From: Undaria pinnatifida
Lineage: Eukaryota; Sar; Phaeophyceae; Laminariales; Alariaceae
Assembly (NCBI GenBank): GCA_012845835.1
Contig: JABAKD010000003.1
Span: 124,501-188,500, forward strand
Direction of reading: 5' to 3'
Length of the DNA stretch: 64,000 bases
Shown here: piece by piece, positions 32,860 through 46,000 of the stretch
Numbering within the stretch: position 1 is the first letter of the stretch
How the letters are laid out: the number at the start of each line of letters is the position of its first letter
Notes under the pieces: generated by a model
Databases searched by the model: none
Seen by the model: the letters and a program-made list of their open reading frames with translations, nothing else
Told to the model about the DNA's origin: nothing
Made by a program: the position numbers and the translations under genes

Positions 32860-33754
32860 AATTAAAGGCTTGCCACGCGCGACACACTGCACGGATCGCG
32901 CCCAAACCTCCGGCAACGTGAGCCCGACGGTCGAATTGTGCCCACCCCACCCCACGTTTCGGACAAAGGTGCGAGCACGAAGAGATGTGCCCGAAGGAAA
33001 AAAAAACACAATTACACATATATATAGACTATATATACATATACCGACAACACCTCCGCACACCATCATCAGAGCGCGTCTACATCACCCCGGCAACAAC
33101 ATATACCAGGTACCCCACTAGCTGTTGCTGGAGAAAAATCGACACCGCCGTGCCGAGGTATAGTAAGCAAGCAGAGAAGAGGATCCACCCCCGCGGTGCA
33201 ATCAACCAACGGCAACCCAGGCATACACAAACAACAGCGAACAGCAAAGATCGCGGAACGAAGATACGATGCTGCCACGTTGCATCTCAAAGAGTCAAAA
33301 TTGGAAAGTTGGAAAACCTTATAGATTTGGAAGGCTTTTCTGGGTACAAGCAGGCATCCCCTAGGTTTTTTCGTCATCATCATCACGCAGGCAGAAGAAA
33401 AAAAGCAGCGAAGGTACACCGACAGCGAATCACTAGTGCGTTGGCAGGGCGTAGTACCCAAGCCAGAGGGCGAGCTACATCTGGTGCTGTGGTCACGTTG
33501 CAGCGTTGATCCTTGCGCTTGTACTCAGGAAGACAGCGGAGATCTCTCACCAAGAGGAACTGGGGGGGGCTTCGCTATAGCCTAACAGAAACAACAGAAA
33601 AATACCAAAAATACGACAAAAAGTACACACAGGCTGGGACCGCAGAATATCGCCCCGATAGCTGTTGCCTGTGCTTGGCTAGAGCACACGCCCAGCCAAA
33701 CAGCAGGCTGCTCTTGACGGGCATAGAGGAAGGGAGAGGAGCGCTGTAGAGGCG
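32860..33754. promoter_or_regulatory. Presumed promoter and 5' UTR region of the AMPK beta gene
   Basis: Repeat-free by eye apart from a short TATATATA tract at 33020-33045. The ATG at 33755 sits in GAGGCGATGGG. No TATA box or initiator can be assigned with confidence, and the transcription start is unknown. The assignment rests only on position. Confidence 0.3.
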
Positions 33755-34039
33755 ATGGGTAACTCCCAGTTCAACAGTGCAAAAGATGGGGAAGGCGGGT
33801 CAGGCCGAGAGGGCGGCGGCTACGATGGGTATTCGGAGACGAGAACAGCTCCTGGAGCACCAGGACCTTTCTCCGATGCGGGTTTTGCACCTCCTTTGCG
33901 AGGGGTGGATGGTAGGTCGTCTTACCCAGGAGGTGGAGTAGCTGTCCCAGGGATAGCGACAGCTGCTAGAGGCACCCCGGCGGCAGGGGATGACATGGAT
34001 ATAGAGGCTAAGCCGGTCGATGAAGGCGAGGAAGAGGAG
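33755..34039 (+). CDS. AMPK beta, exon 1
   Basis: Ninety-five codons starting MGNSQFNSAK and ending in an acidic DEGEEEE run at a consensus donor (GAG|GTGAGA), phase 0. Rich in Gly, Ala and Pro, so probably disordered. Assignment rests on the MGN start, the acidic end, the same strand and the matching phase. Sequence in this part of the family is poorly conserved. Confidence 0.7.
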
Positions 34040-37000
34040 GTGAGAAAAGAAAGAAAGGATATTATCAATATTTTGTTTTTTACTTGAGAAAAGGGACATG
34101 TGATTACGTGTACGTACGTAATTGAAAATTTTGTTAATTCCAATCTTTTATGCTGGTTTATGTATAGCGCAGTTGGTTGCCCTATGAAAATGATGGGAGG
34201 ATTATGACAGCAGGTATCATCGTTCATGCGCGCACATCTGTTTCTTCTGTGTTTCTTTTTGGCGTTCTTTTGGCTGCTTCGGTATGACGATATGATACCA
34301 GCAGGTATGACATTCACAGCAGTCACGACCTAGGTTTGTTCGCATCCACGTCCGCAGCCAGGAGCAGCAGCAGCAGCAGCACGCCCACCCTCTTCCAATG
34401 TTTTTTGCTCTCATATCAAATCACGTAAAACCCGCGTAAACCCATACGTGCCCGTGAAACTCACACTAGAAACGACTGTAGACCGTGCGTGGTTTGATGC
34501 GGACACAAGCACAGCAGCATTATACTACTCGTAAATAGTGACGTCGCTGTTTGCTCGCATCTATCCAGGTCAGCAGTAGGCAGCAGCAACACCTGCATCA
34601 ACAGCATGACCACCGTCTTCCCTTATTTCTTGCTCTCGTCTTGAAGCACGTAAAACCCACCTAAGAACAACAATAAAACAGGACGTCTATTAATAGCACA
34701 ACCAACACGTCTTGCGCGTCAGGGGTACTCCCACCGTGGTTTGGCGTTCACAGGAGTGCCCTCGGTTGGTTTGTTCCAATCCGTGGCAGCAGCAGAAGCA
34801 GCAGCAGCAGCAGCAGCGGCAGCGGCAGCGGCAGCAGCAGCATCAGCAACAGCCGGCCCACCATTTTTCCTTGCTTCCTTCAGTATTATGACGTGTTTGT
34901 GCATCTGTGTCATCATTCAAGCGCGCGCGCGTATCTGTCTCCTCCACGTCCGAGTTATCCTCTCTTGTCTTTTGGGCTGTTTTGGTTTGTTGGCATTCAC
35001 AAGAGTTGACCTCGTTTTTTTCGCATCCCTGTCAGCAGTAGCAGCAGCAGCAGCAGCACGCGCACTGCTGTCTTCCTTTGCTCTTTGGTCTCGTCTCGAA
35101 GCAGCAGCAGCAGCAACACGCCCATCGTATTTACTTGCGTTCTGCTTCCGTCTCGGAGTAGCAGAAGCAACAGCAGCAGCAGCATGCCCACCATCTTCCC
35201 TTGCTTCTTGCTGTCTTCCCGAAGCGTGTCAGGGAAAGCATTGCCGCGGCCTGCAAGGGGAAAGTCAAACCACCCTTTTTTCCAAACGAGAAGAAATGAC
35301 CCCAAAAACGTTGGTACCAGGCAGTTCTAAACTATTTTTACGTATAATGCCTGGGTGCCTGTATGTACGTATCATACGTACGAAGTCTAGCACGTATACC
35401 ATTCTGGACGGAAAATTAACACCGTTTTTTATAGACATTAGTACCGTAACAGCCACTATATTTACGTCCAAAGTGGTACTTGTCGGTTCAGTCTTGAGCC
35501 ACGTCCACGAAGCAATGCCGCGGGGCTGGGACAGGGGGAGGGATCGACTATGCTAGTGAAACACCCACACAAAACTCGCTGCTGACGTGAGATATCTTAG
35601 TACCAGGTACCAGTAGAAATTGCGAGTAGGATAGAACTCGCACCAGGACCGTCTTGCTTGCGCTCCAGGGGTACAGCAGGAGCTTTGCTCTGCACTTTCT
35701 GCATACTCGTACAGCAGTAGCATTACTCCTGTTGTACTTTCTGCATATGTACGTGTACCAGGTGTAGAACAGGAATGGTCAATGATTCTGCTGCTTTAGC
35801 TGCTATGCTGCTGTTGCTACACTGGATACCCCCGCCTTACCTTATACCAGGTACTTTATTCCGGTACTGTATCCCTTTGCCTTGAAATTGGCCCTTGGGT
35901 TTTCTGAATGCATGTTGGGATTGGGAGTGGGAAATGGGAGGGAGGGGTTGCTTTGTTTTCTTGGAGTAGTAGCACTCCCGAGTGTCCGACGTACAGCGTA
36001 CGCCGGTATTAAGTATTAATAGCCGGGATTAAGAGCAAGTGTGATACAATTAATATGTATGTGGTGGTGTGTGGGATACGATTTTGGATTATGGTCTACC
36101 TCGGTAGGCGTATAGTTAGCCGGTCGCCCCGGTGGCGTATGAGGTTATCCTCGTGTCTGCAAGGTCAGTTTCGTGAGTTCGAATCCCCCGAGTGCATACT
36201 CGTATAAATTCGTGGGGACTCAAATTGACTTGCGGAAAGCGCGAGAGCGTGATTTAGCAACACTCGATGAAAAATCGACGAGAAGTGGGATTGCTGAACC
36301 CTGTGCGCGATAAATATTGAAGGCAAGAACCGGGGGGGAGAAGGGACGACACCTGTGACCACGGCTTGTCCAGAAGATGGAAAGTAGATACGTGTGGAAA
36401 AAAAAAAAAAGGTTGCAAGGTACAAGCGCTATTACTCACTATATTATTATTAGTCGTAGTATAAAATTGTTGATGTTTATGGGGTGTGTTGATGGAACAC
36501 CGGAAAAACCCTCCTGCAAATGGACCACATGTACGGGCGAGCAATGAAGAGGCTGACGTGGGCTTTGTCTGCAGCAGCAGTGGTAGACGTACACATCGGG
36601 CTGACGATGTTGTGTACCCTGGTGTAATACGATTGTAATAGCGCTTTAATCTCATACGAACTCCATTTTTTTTTCTCTTCTTTTTTCTTTCTTCTCTTCT
36701 TGATCCCATTTATTTTCCTCGCACTACTCGCGCTCCCTCCCAGTAGCAACTCAGATCCGGGGTCACATAGCGCGCCCTTCTCCCCCCTCCCCGCTACGGT
36801 GGTACGTGCCTTCATTTTTGTCGCGAGAAGAATTCAGCATTTTTCTTCCCTCGTCGACTCGCGTCGAATTGTAAGAGTTGATCTCCATGTAACCAGGTTA
36901 TTGGGGAGTAGGAGACATAAATCATATCGTACCAAGTACCAGTGCCTTTCGGTAGGATAGTAGCCAGGGGCGCTGCTCGTTGTTTCACGTATTGCTTCAT

Positions 37001-40000
37001 ATTACGTTGAGTGCTGCTCTGCACCCGGTACCTGGTGGCTATCATACCGGCACATCTCTCTTCCTCGCTTTGTCTCTTGGTCGCTTCCAACGTGATTGCG
37101 AAAAATGAACAACCCTCGCAGCTCTCAAAACACCGATCAGTAGATGACAGCGGGGGTGGGTTCGGTGAGCGTGCCGCACCACATCCCGGTCGACGCTTGC
37201 TTGCTGTAGTACCGTAAGTATAACACCCAAAGTAACTCAATCCCTCGGACGAGATTCCTTGATGGATTTCTCGGCAATGGGGAAAGTGTAAACTAACGCT
37301 CATCTTTTTTTTTTTCTATTATGGCAAGCTCGGGGCAAGACCTTCTTCCTGGCAAGTCTCCCCGAGATTAGGGTCAGGGATAGTAGTGCGTTCGTGGCAA
37401 GATTTCGACGAGATCTTCCCAAATATATTATCCTCATGGTGTGTGCCCGCCTTGTTTCGGGAAGATACTGTTCTCATGGTGTGTGCCCACCTTGTCTTTG
37501 TGGAGAATCAGTTCGGAAGTTTCGCCCCAGAGGGGTGTGTTATCTTGCGTGATACCAGTATACGGGAGATGGCCAGGTGTCATGGGGGAGCGAGAAATCA
37601 CGACTCGTAGGCGATGTTTAAATCACCGCTGCAGGGATATATAGAAGCCACCCGCCGGGCTTCAGGCGTTGTGTTGTTGTGTTTCGCACATTCCTGCCGC
37701 GTCCGTCTTCTCCAGCACACCACCCAGCTCCCGCAGACCAGCGTACAGCGACAGCGTAGCCCTGCTGCAGCGCCTCTCGTGGTGTATAGACCCTGACCCA
37801 AGGTGCATATCAACCCCGCCGGAGACGAGTTAATCGCCGCCGCTGCAGCTCTCACAGCCCTCAAGACAAGGACTCAACCCTGTCTCTACTGTTCCTAGCC
37901 CCAACCCCAACCCGAAGCTAAAGTCGTGAAACCCGGGAATGTCTCCCAAATATCCCCGTAGACGCGATTTATATATCGTCTATTTATGACACTCGTGCCT
38001 ATTATAACCCGTTTCCTAGGTGACCACGCCAGCATCCGGTTTTGTCGGGATGCACCACAAGCAACAGCCTCGCAACGAACCACGACCACACGTAACAGAA
38101 TAAAGAAAAAAAAACAAAAATCGAAGCAGCCGAGTACGTTAGACAAGTTCCTTATTCGTACTATATGGGCGGCGTGATGCCTTGCTACTCTTTCTGCCGT
38201 CTCCTTCCTGCTTTCTTTCGCCTCGATTTCCCCACTGCTGCCCCCCATCCTCCCCTTGGACGCCACGCGTGAAGGATGCGTGGCGCTTCCTTCTCCCCCT
38301 CGCCTCCTGCTCGTGCCACCTGACCATGAACCGTTTGGCTACCTCGAGAACCCCCCCGACTGTTGTTGTTCTCGCTTTAAAAAGTCGCCACAATCTAGCT
38401 CGTGGCCTCGAGGCAGTCTCCATTAATCCTGGAGTAGAAGTCAGTACCCCGTGCCCATCTTTTTGCTGCAGTTGTCCACAGCACGGTCTCAACTCCAAAC
38501 GCGAACGGGGAGTGTTCCGTAGAGCCCTCGGTGGCGGCCCGCCCTATTTTGTGCGGTTGCGGCCGGCACGCTAACCTTGCAGATCGCGTGAGGTTAGTTT
38601 TAATCTTGCACATAGCGCAGATCAGGCATACGCCACGGCAGGGGCGTTCATTGTTTTTCTTGGGCTCGGTTGAGGAGGTCTATAACGCCTCCTGAGGAAA
38701 AAAAAATGTTTTTATTTGAAAATCTAACCCGATAAGCAAACCCCCGTGTCCTTGGTATACGTAAGTCTTATTGAAAATTAGAATGACATGATTCCGACGA
38801 TTGTGGGTGAAGGCGCCTCGTCCTTCACAAAAGCACAATAGCCAAAACACGGTATACCTCTATCGTAGCATGTGTCATTAACCCGAGCCCGGACACAACT
38901 CGTAACCCCATTCCTAACCCTATCACTAGCCGCGACCCTTAGAGGGGCTTGAGGTCGGCAGGGGCAGTCACGCGGCTCCGCCGCGTGTTTTGGTGGCGTT
39001 TGCAAAATAAAAAACGCGTGTGGCCGAAAAGCCGGCCTTGCTTGACCTACAAGACCAACGAACTGCGCAGTGTTGTGTGCAGGCCGCTCCTGCACATAGG
39101 GCGCACCCTCGGCGGCTCGACACACTGGGGGGTCCTCAACTGTTGTTGCTTTTGACGCCCATATATAGCAATCGAAAGACGACGAGTGCGATGCTATCCA
39201 TGGACTGTGTTGGGAAGGGCACGTTGCAGTAGAAGCACCACCATGCTGTGCGCGTGCGGTATAGCTCATTACATCGCGGATCGTACACGCACCCTATCTC
39301 GGCAGCTTCGGCTGCTTGGTGCAGCCGATGCTGTAATCAAAATCATTTTTATGTGGACGCCAGCGTGTTTGCGTGGTACCGGTACCCAACTTTGGTTAGG
39401 TAGGAATTGGGTAGCAAAACATTAGGAGGACTGGCCATTGAAACGTTCGGACGTTACAAGGCCGACGCCAACCCACGAACGAATGAGCGAAAAGAATGGT
39501 CAGAAACGTGTTTTTCGCACGTACCGTTTGCTTGAATTTTTACGCCTATATTTTGACGTTCGTCGGTTTCAATACTACAAATAGTTTTTTCCCAACCCCC
39601 CCAAAGAATGGGAGTCGCAAACATCCAATTAGAAGTATGGAAATCGCACACACCTTAGTGGAATCATGGCACCAACACCTTATTGAAAATATGGAAATCC
39701 CCAAAACCCTTGTTCCCTCCCTCTGAAGTCCCAAAGGGGTTGTCCGCAGAATGTTTCTTGGGTCGGATCTTTTTTTTTTTTTTTTTTTTTCACACACATT
39801 TACTTTCCAGCTTCTGGATAAGCAGTGGTCACAGGTGTCGTCCCTTTCCTCCCCCCCCCCGTTTTTGCCTTCAATTTTTATCGCGCATAGGGTTCAGCAA
39901 TCCCACTGCTCGTCGATTTTTCATCGAGTGTTACTAACTCACGCTCTCGCGCTTTCCGCAAGTCAATTTGTGCACAAGAAAAAGTCCCCACGAATTTATA

Positions 40001-43000
40001 CGAGTATGCACTCGGGGGGATTCGAACTCACGAAACTGACCTATACCAGGCTCGAGGATAACCTGATACGCCACCGAGGCGACTGGTATAGCTTATCGCG
40101 GGTCGGGTAGGGTTAGAGCCGTGGCATGCCTTATCGTGCTTAAACTGCACCCCGAGACGAACGGCGAGCACTTGGGACTTTTGCGCCAAGGAAAGGGGGG
40201 GGCGAGGGGGGCGGGCACTTTCCTTTACGTATGGTCTTTGTGGGTTTGTCTTGGGGGGTTGCGTCTTTGGGGAGTCGCGGGGTTAGAGCTGCCTGTGCGA
40301 CTTCTGACCCAACCTATCTCGTGATACTTGAAAATCTGTAGGCACGACCCGAATCGACCTGCGAAAGGTTGAACTCCTCCCGACCCGACCCGCGGATCAG
40401 GTCATGAGGCCCATGACCCGTGATAAGCCCTGGTTGACAGGTGTTTGTGACAGACCTTCGGTTTCCCCCCTGGCCCCGTGGTTTCCTCGCTGGCCATCGT
40501 CCGCAAACAGCAGCCGATTTGGTGCCCGCCCCTCGTTTTGCGGCGTCCCGGCCTCCGCAAGCGAAACCGTCGTTTTCGGATGGTTTCGATGCGCTCTCGC
40601 ATCGCGCATCGTGATTTGTTGAAGGCCTTGGCGTACGAGAGGGTGGCCTGTCCGTTTTTAGAAACCGTTTTGAGCCATGCCCACATGAACCGGGCCCGTT
40701 GAGTGATTTCAAACAATAAGTCAGCGCTTTCGTGCATAACGCCGCCCAGGTATTAGAACTGGAACGTCTGTGTACCATTCATGGCCGTGTTTTAAGCACC
40801 CCCTGTGATGAATCTCACAGCCGATGTCCCCCGCAACAAAGGAAGGGGGGGGGGGGGGGTACTCGGTATTCATGAATGGCTATAGTCGTATGACCACAGA
40901 CCCTCGCACCCCTACAAATGCCGGGACGGAGTATGTCGGGTTTTCACCAACCAGACAAACATTGCTTGCGCCAAGCGCGAAGCGCCGTGAGGTGTTTGGC
41001 GAGTCATTCGCATGAAGGGTGAGCTCTAGCATCCTGCTAAGAGCCGCTTGTGGGGCGGACTGCCGCACCTTGTGGGAACTTTCTTGCGTATCGGATGACA
41101 AGCTCTGAATGAACATGGAGGGGCGTTCGCAACGAAAATATCAGCTTTCGGAAGATCGCGTCGAGACTTTCCGTACACGCTGCGTTGGCTTGTCTGTACC
41201 CTACCGGTCGTCGAGGAAATTGACAATAGGGTGTTTGTGGCTTCCGAAGTCTGTTCGACCGGAAAAATGTAAAATATAGTGATTGAAATCGACGAAAGTC
41301 ATACCCCACTCTGTCCGGAATTACAAGCAACACTTTGTTTGAAAGGTGGCTTGTATATCCGGACATAGTGAGCGTTTTTTTTGCAGAAAACGTTCAACAA
41401 CCCATCACTGTCTGGAAATATAGGAAATTTATAATCGAATGTAAACGTCCTAAGGTTGCTTATATTTCCGGACATATGGTATATAACCGGAGGCCAACCA
41501 ACCCACGAAAAAATGAAGGTTCGAAGTGCCAAAAAAACTGGGACTTGGTGTATATAGAAAAACATGTTTCTAAACTAAACGTTTTTCGCTGATTTTTTCC
41601 GTGGCTTGAGTTGGCCTTGGATTGTAACGTTCGACAGTTTCAGTGCTAGTCTTTTTTTTTTTTTTCTTCCTCCGGCGGATGGGGAAAAATATATCTTAAC
41701 GCCTTTGCAACTGAACCCTTTTTGGGGACAAATTAACTTGAAGGTAGTGTAGGGAGGGATTTGGGGGCTCTAAAGGGGTTAACGCCTTCACTACTGGAAA
41801 CCCTTTTTGGGGACAAATTCACTTGAAGTTTGTATATGGAGGGATTCGGGGGCTCTGAAGGGGTTAACCCCCTTTGGGGGCTTCAAAGGGAGAAATTCGA
41901 CGATCAAAATGAATGATTACAGCATCGGGCAGTTCTGATTGGGGGATGAATAACATTGGCGTCCTAGGTACAGCAATGCAAGCAGCCGCCGTAGAGGACG
42001 GGTGCGGAAATGATCCTACCCGTGCTGGTGCGCGCTCACGCCACTCGTCGACACTTGAAAATCTCGCAGTTACATTTTTTCGGTCGCTGTACATGGATGG
42101 GCTCCAAAAGGGTCAAGCTCGCGGCGCTTCCACGTATCTTCGTACACGTCGCGTGTAAGCTTAACTTAATTATATTCGCAATCCAGCGCTATGATAGGCT
42201 ATGTATCCTTCAGTTCCCGCGGTAGCGACAGCGCGAGCTGTCTCTACCGGCGGTCCCCGCTACTACTCCAGCAGCGCTAGTGTTGCTATGAAAAAGGTAC
42301 CAGTGGTATCAAACATCAGCGGTCGGCGCGTCGTCAACTCCCTGAGGGTTAAAGTTATGATCTCGCCCTCAGTGAAAATTTCCAAGTTGGTGTTATACAT
42401 TTTCCTTCCCAATTCTTACCCACCCAAAGTAGGTCGTTCGCTAACACAGCAGGGGCTTCCCAGTAAGTAAGGCGGTGGTGTGCCAGAACAATGTGACCGC
42501 CTGCCTCATCGGGGGAAGGAACTCGCCGTATTCATTCTGGGTTATGATATGAGTTCAATTCCCTCGGTCGCGCCAATCGATCTTGACCGCCTTACATCGG
42601 GATATGATAACGCCTTAACTCAGACCGCCTTATTGGGGGACCCCTACTGCACCATAGTGGAAAACCTCAGAGGGGTGTTTGTTACACACTGTCGTGTACG
42701 GTTGTTGTTGTTGTTCTCACATTAACTCGCATAATCAAGTCTGTGGTCACAGGACAGGCTCCAGTCATTCTGGAGCTGAGGAATACCCCAGGAAAAAACA
42801 CAAACAACCCAAGGTGGTACACGCATATATCACAGCTGACGCATTTCATGCCTCCACCAGAAACATATAAAAGTGAAATCGGGAGTCAGTCTACGATGTG
42901 CCAGGTCCATACCGGTGCATACTTCTCATTACTCGTGCCTGGAAAAACCGACTATACCGCTTGCCACCCAAGAAAGACTACCACGTATACATCGCACGTA

Positions 43001-46000
43001 GTATCTATCACTACGCATACGCACGACAGGCGCAAGTCACTTGGAGAACAGAAACAAACTGTACGGTATGTACCCCTGGCCCGCTGCATCAACGACGAGC
43101 GGTGGAGCCCGGGATGTCTTTTTCGGCGAAAACAAAAATTATTTACACCCCTACGAGGGGTGCATTCAAGCCCATGAACCTCTACCCAAAGCGTTGCAAT
43201 TTTTATGCCGACCCCACCCCCCATGACTTTTGGCTAGGTTAGGGCTTAGGCTTCTGCTCGGGTTTGGACCTGGTATCAGGTGTATTGATATGCTACTAGT
43301 GCTATAAAGATAGTAGTGGTGCATGGCTTTTATACATCGCCGGGAGTTCCTATGTTGTTTTGCTTTTTCCGTGTTCGTGGCAGCATGGTCTCCGACTTCT
43401 ATACGCAGTTAGGCCTGCTCCTTCGAAGACGGTCATGGTGACTGCTGTGTTATTATCTTATTAGCAAGTCCCTCCGCCGACTTGGAGACGATGTCTGCGT
43501 CGTCAGCGTATGTCAGGCTCCGTGCAGACTTTCACACGCATGCCGTGCCGTCGGATTCGACCCTTCGTTTCAGCCCACCTCATCCTTCTCGAGGTGAACC
43601 AGATTGATGTTTTGTTTCGTGTGGGACTGTGGTCCCTTCGCAGGTATTTCTTGAGTAAAGGGAGGTGTGGAGACACACCGAGGTGGGTCGTGTGCGTAAC
43701 CGAACTCTCGAGGGTCAACGTTGCGAGGAAACACCTCAGAGTGCCCCCGAGGAGCCAGGATGGTCTTAAGGGTTATAGTGATAGCGAGGCCGTACGGTCT
43801 AGGGAACAGGGCCTGTTGTCCACGTTCGCACCGATATTAAAATCGCAACGCCCATATATTTTTCCTATCCACGTGACCCCTCCTTGAACCCCCCCCCCCC
43901 CCCCTAAATTATAACGCCTCTTCCTCTTGTTCAACGCTCCGACCGTACAGCTTAACCCAATGTATGCGACACTTCATTGTACGCACATGAACTCGTGCAG
44001 CAAATCCGTGTCTACTTGTATCTTGCCCGTCGGCCCAGGCCCAACCCAACCACAACCCGAACACGAATATCTAACCTCAACCCTCTGAGGGAGCTCGAGG
44101 TCGGCGGGAGTGATCGACCGGCCCCGCCGCATGCTTCGGAGGCGTTTTTCTATAAAACTCGGGCGGCGGAAAGTCCCGCCTGGACCAAATTAGACAATGG
44201 TGTTGCATGAGTTTATGCACAATGGGGTGATGTACATAAGGCTTCTTGACCGCTCACGCGACGCCGCTAGTTGTGTATGTTCCGTTTCCACCCAGCCCCA
44301 CCTTGAAATACTGGCCCCCTAGTTGTAACGCACCTTGCTTTTGTTCGGCGCAGGCGATCCCACTGTGTGTTTACTGTCCACCCGGCCCCTCCTTGATGGA
44401 CTGTCCCCCTATCTCGAAATTCTAACGCCTCCTCCTCTTGTTCAACGCCCGATCCTCCTCTTGTTCAACGCCCGACCGTACACGCAACGCCGCTGCATGT
44501 TCCCTTTCCACCTGGCCCCTCCTTGGCTCCTTGAAGGACCACCCGCCTGTAGGTGCCGCTCGAGGTTGCCTCACCACCCGACCCCTCTTTGAAGGACCCT
44601 TCCTGTTTCTAATGCCTTCTGCTCTTGATCGACACCAGACCGCGTTAGGACCCCCTCCGCCCAGCACCCGCTATTTTTCCTAACCCCTATTTTGCACGCC
44701 TCGTGCTCTTGTTGAACGCCCCCTCGCACGCGCAAATGCGTCATACCGCGTATGTTTTCTTATTTGCCACGGCCATGGAGCAGCTGGTGCCAACAGTATT
44801 CCGATGGGAGCATGGGGGAAGACAGGTGTATATTACGGGGACCTTCAACAATTGGGAAAAGCAGATTCCGATGCATAGGAGCGGGAATGACTTCACGTAC
44901 ATTCACACTTTGAAGGTGAGTGGTGGCAGTAGCAGGGAGGGGGAGAACGGGGGGTTCGGGGGGGGGGGGGGGGGGCGGGTGTACTCAGTTTGTGCATGGT
45001 CGTAGTCGTATGGCCATAGACTCGCATCCCTACGATGCCGGGACGGAGCACGTCGGGTTTTCACTAACCAGGCAGGCATTGCTTGCATCAAGCGCGAACG
45101 GGGGATTCGGGGGGGGTAGGGGGGTTAGGAGGGGAACGGTGGGGAAGGAACTTCAGTTCAGGGGACTGTGCAACGCGCGTTCACCATGATGACATGCAGC
45201 CTGCTTCGCAGCTTACACTAGATGGTTAATATTTACATGAATTTTCACGGGTCGGGTCGCTTCTCGCGGGTCGGATCGGGTCACGGTGATCCGGCCCGAC
45301 CCGTGAGATTTGAAGAGTTTCCTGGTCTGACCCGTCCCGACCCATGAGATTTCGATCACTTCTTGTCCCGACGCGCGCGGATTTGTGAGCGTCTCCACCC
45401 AGGGGTGAGGGGGTCATGTCCCGCGAAAAAACCCCGGGATATTTCCTCACTGAAATGTGTTTTGGTCGATGTACCTGGGTTCCAAAATATTTACCTGGTA
45501 TTTCCTTGTGCCAGACTCGGCTTGTTTTTGCAGGGAGCAAAGGCGGTAAGTCTGCTGTTGTTCCAATTCTTCTGCTGCTCCAGTTTCGTGTTTCAGGTTT
45601 TTGTCTTATTGTTGTTGCGTTTTTGCCTCACTCAATCGAGGCCGCCCCATGAAAGGCCGGCGATGTACACGTTGTCCTGCTAGTAAAACCACTTGCCTGG
45701 AGGTATGTCTTATGTTTTATTTCTGGCCTCGCATATGCTACTGATGACTGAGGTGAACAAAGAGCCGTTCCTCATGCTCAAGGTGTGCTGGCTTGTTAAT
45801 GTTTGTTCTATCTTGGATTTCGAGCGGTTCACAACGAAGTCGCCGCTTAGTACATACGAAAAGGGTAGGATTTTGATAATTTCGCCGATCGCGCCGTACC
45901 GTGCCGTGAGATGGGATGTGCTTCGTTGTATTTGTAGGTTGCGTGCTGTTTAGTTTTTGTTTAGTTTTATTTTGTTTTGGACTGGTTTGCGCTGTCTTGT

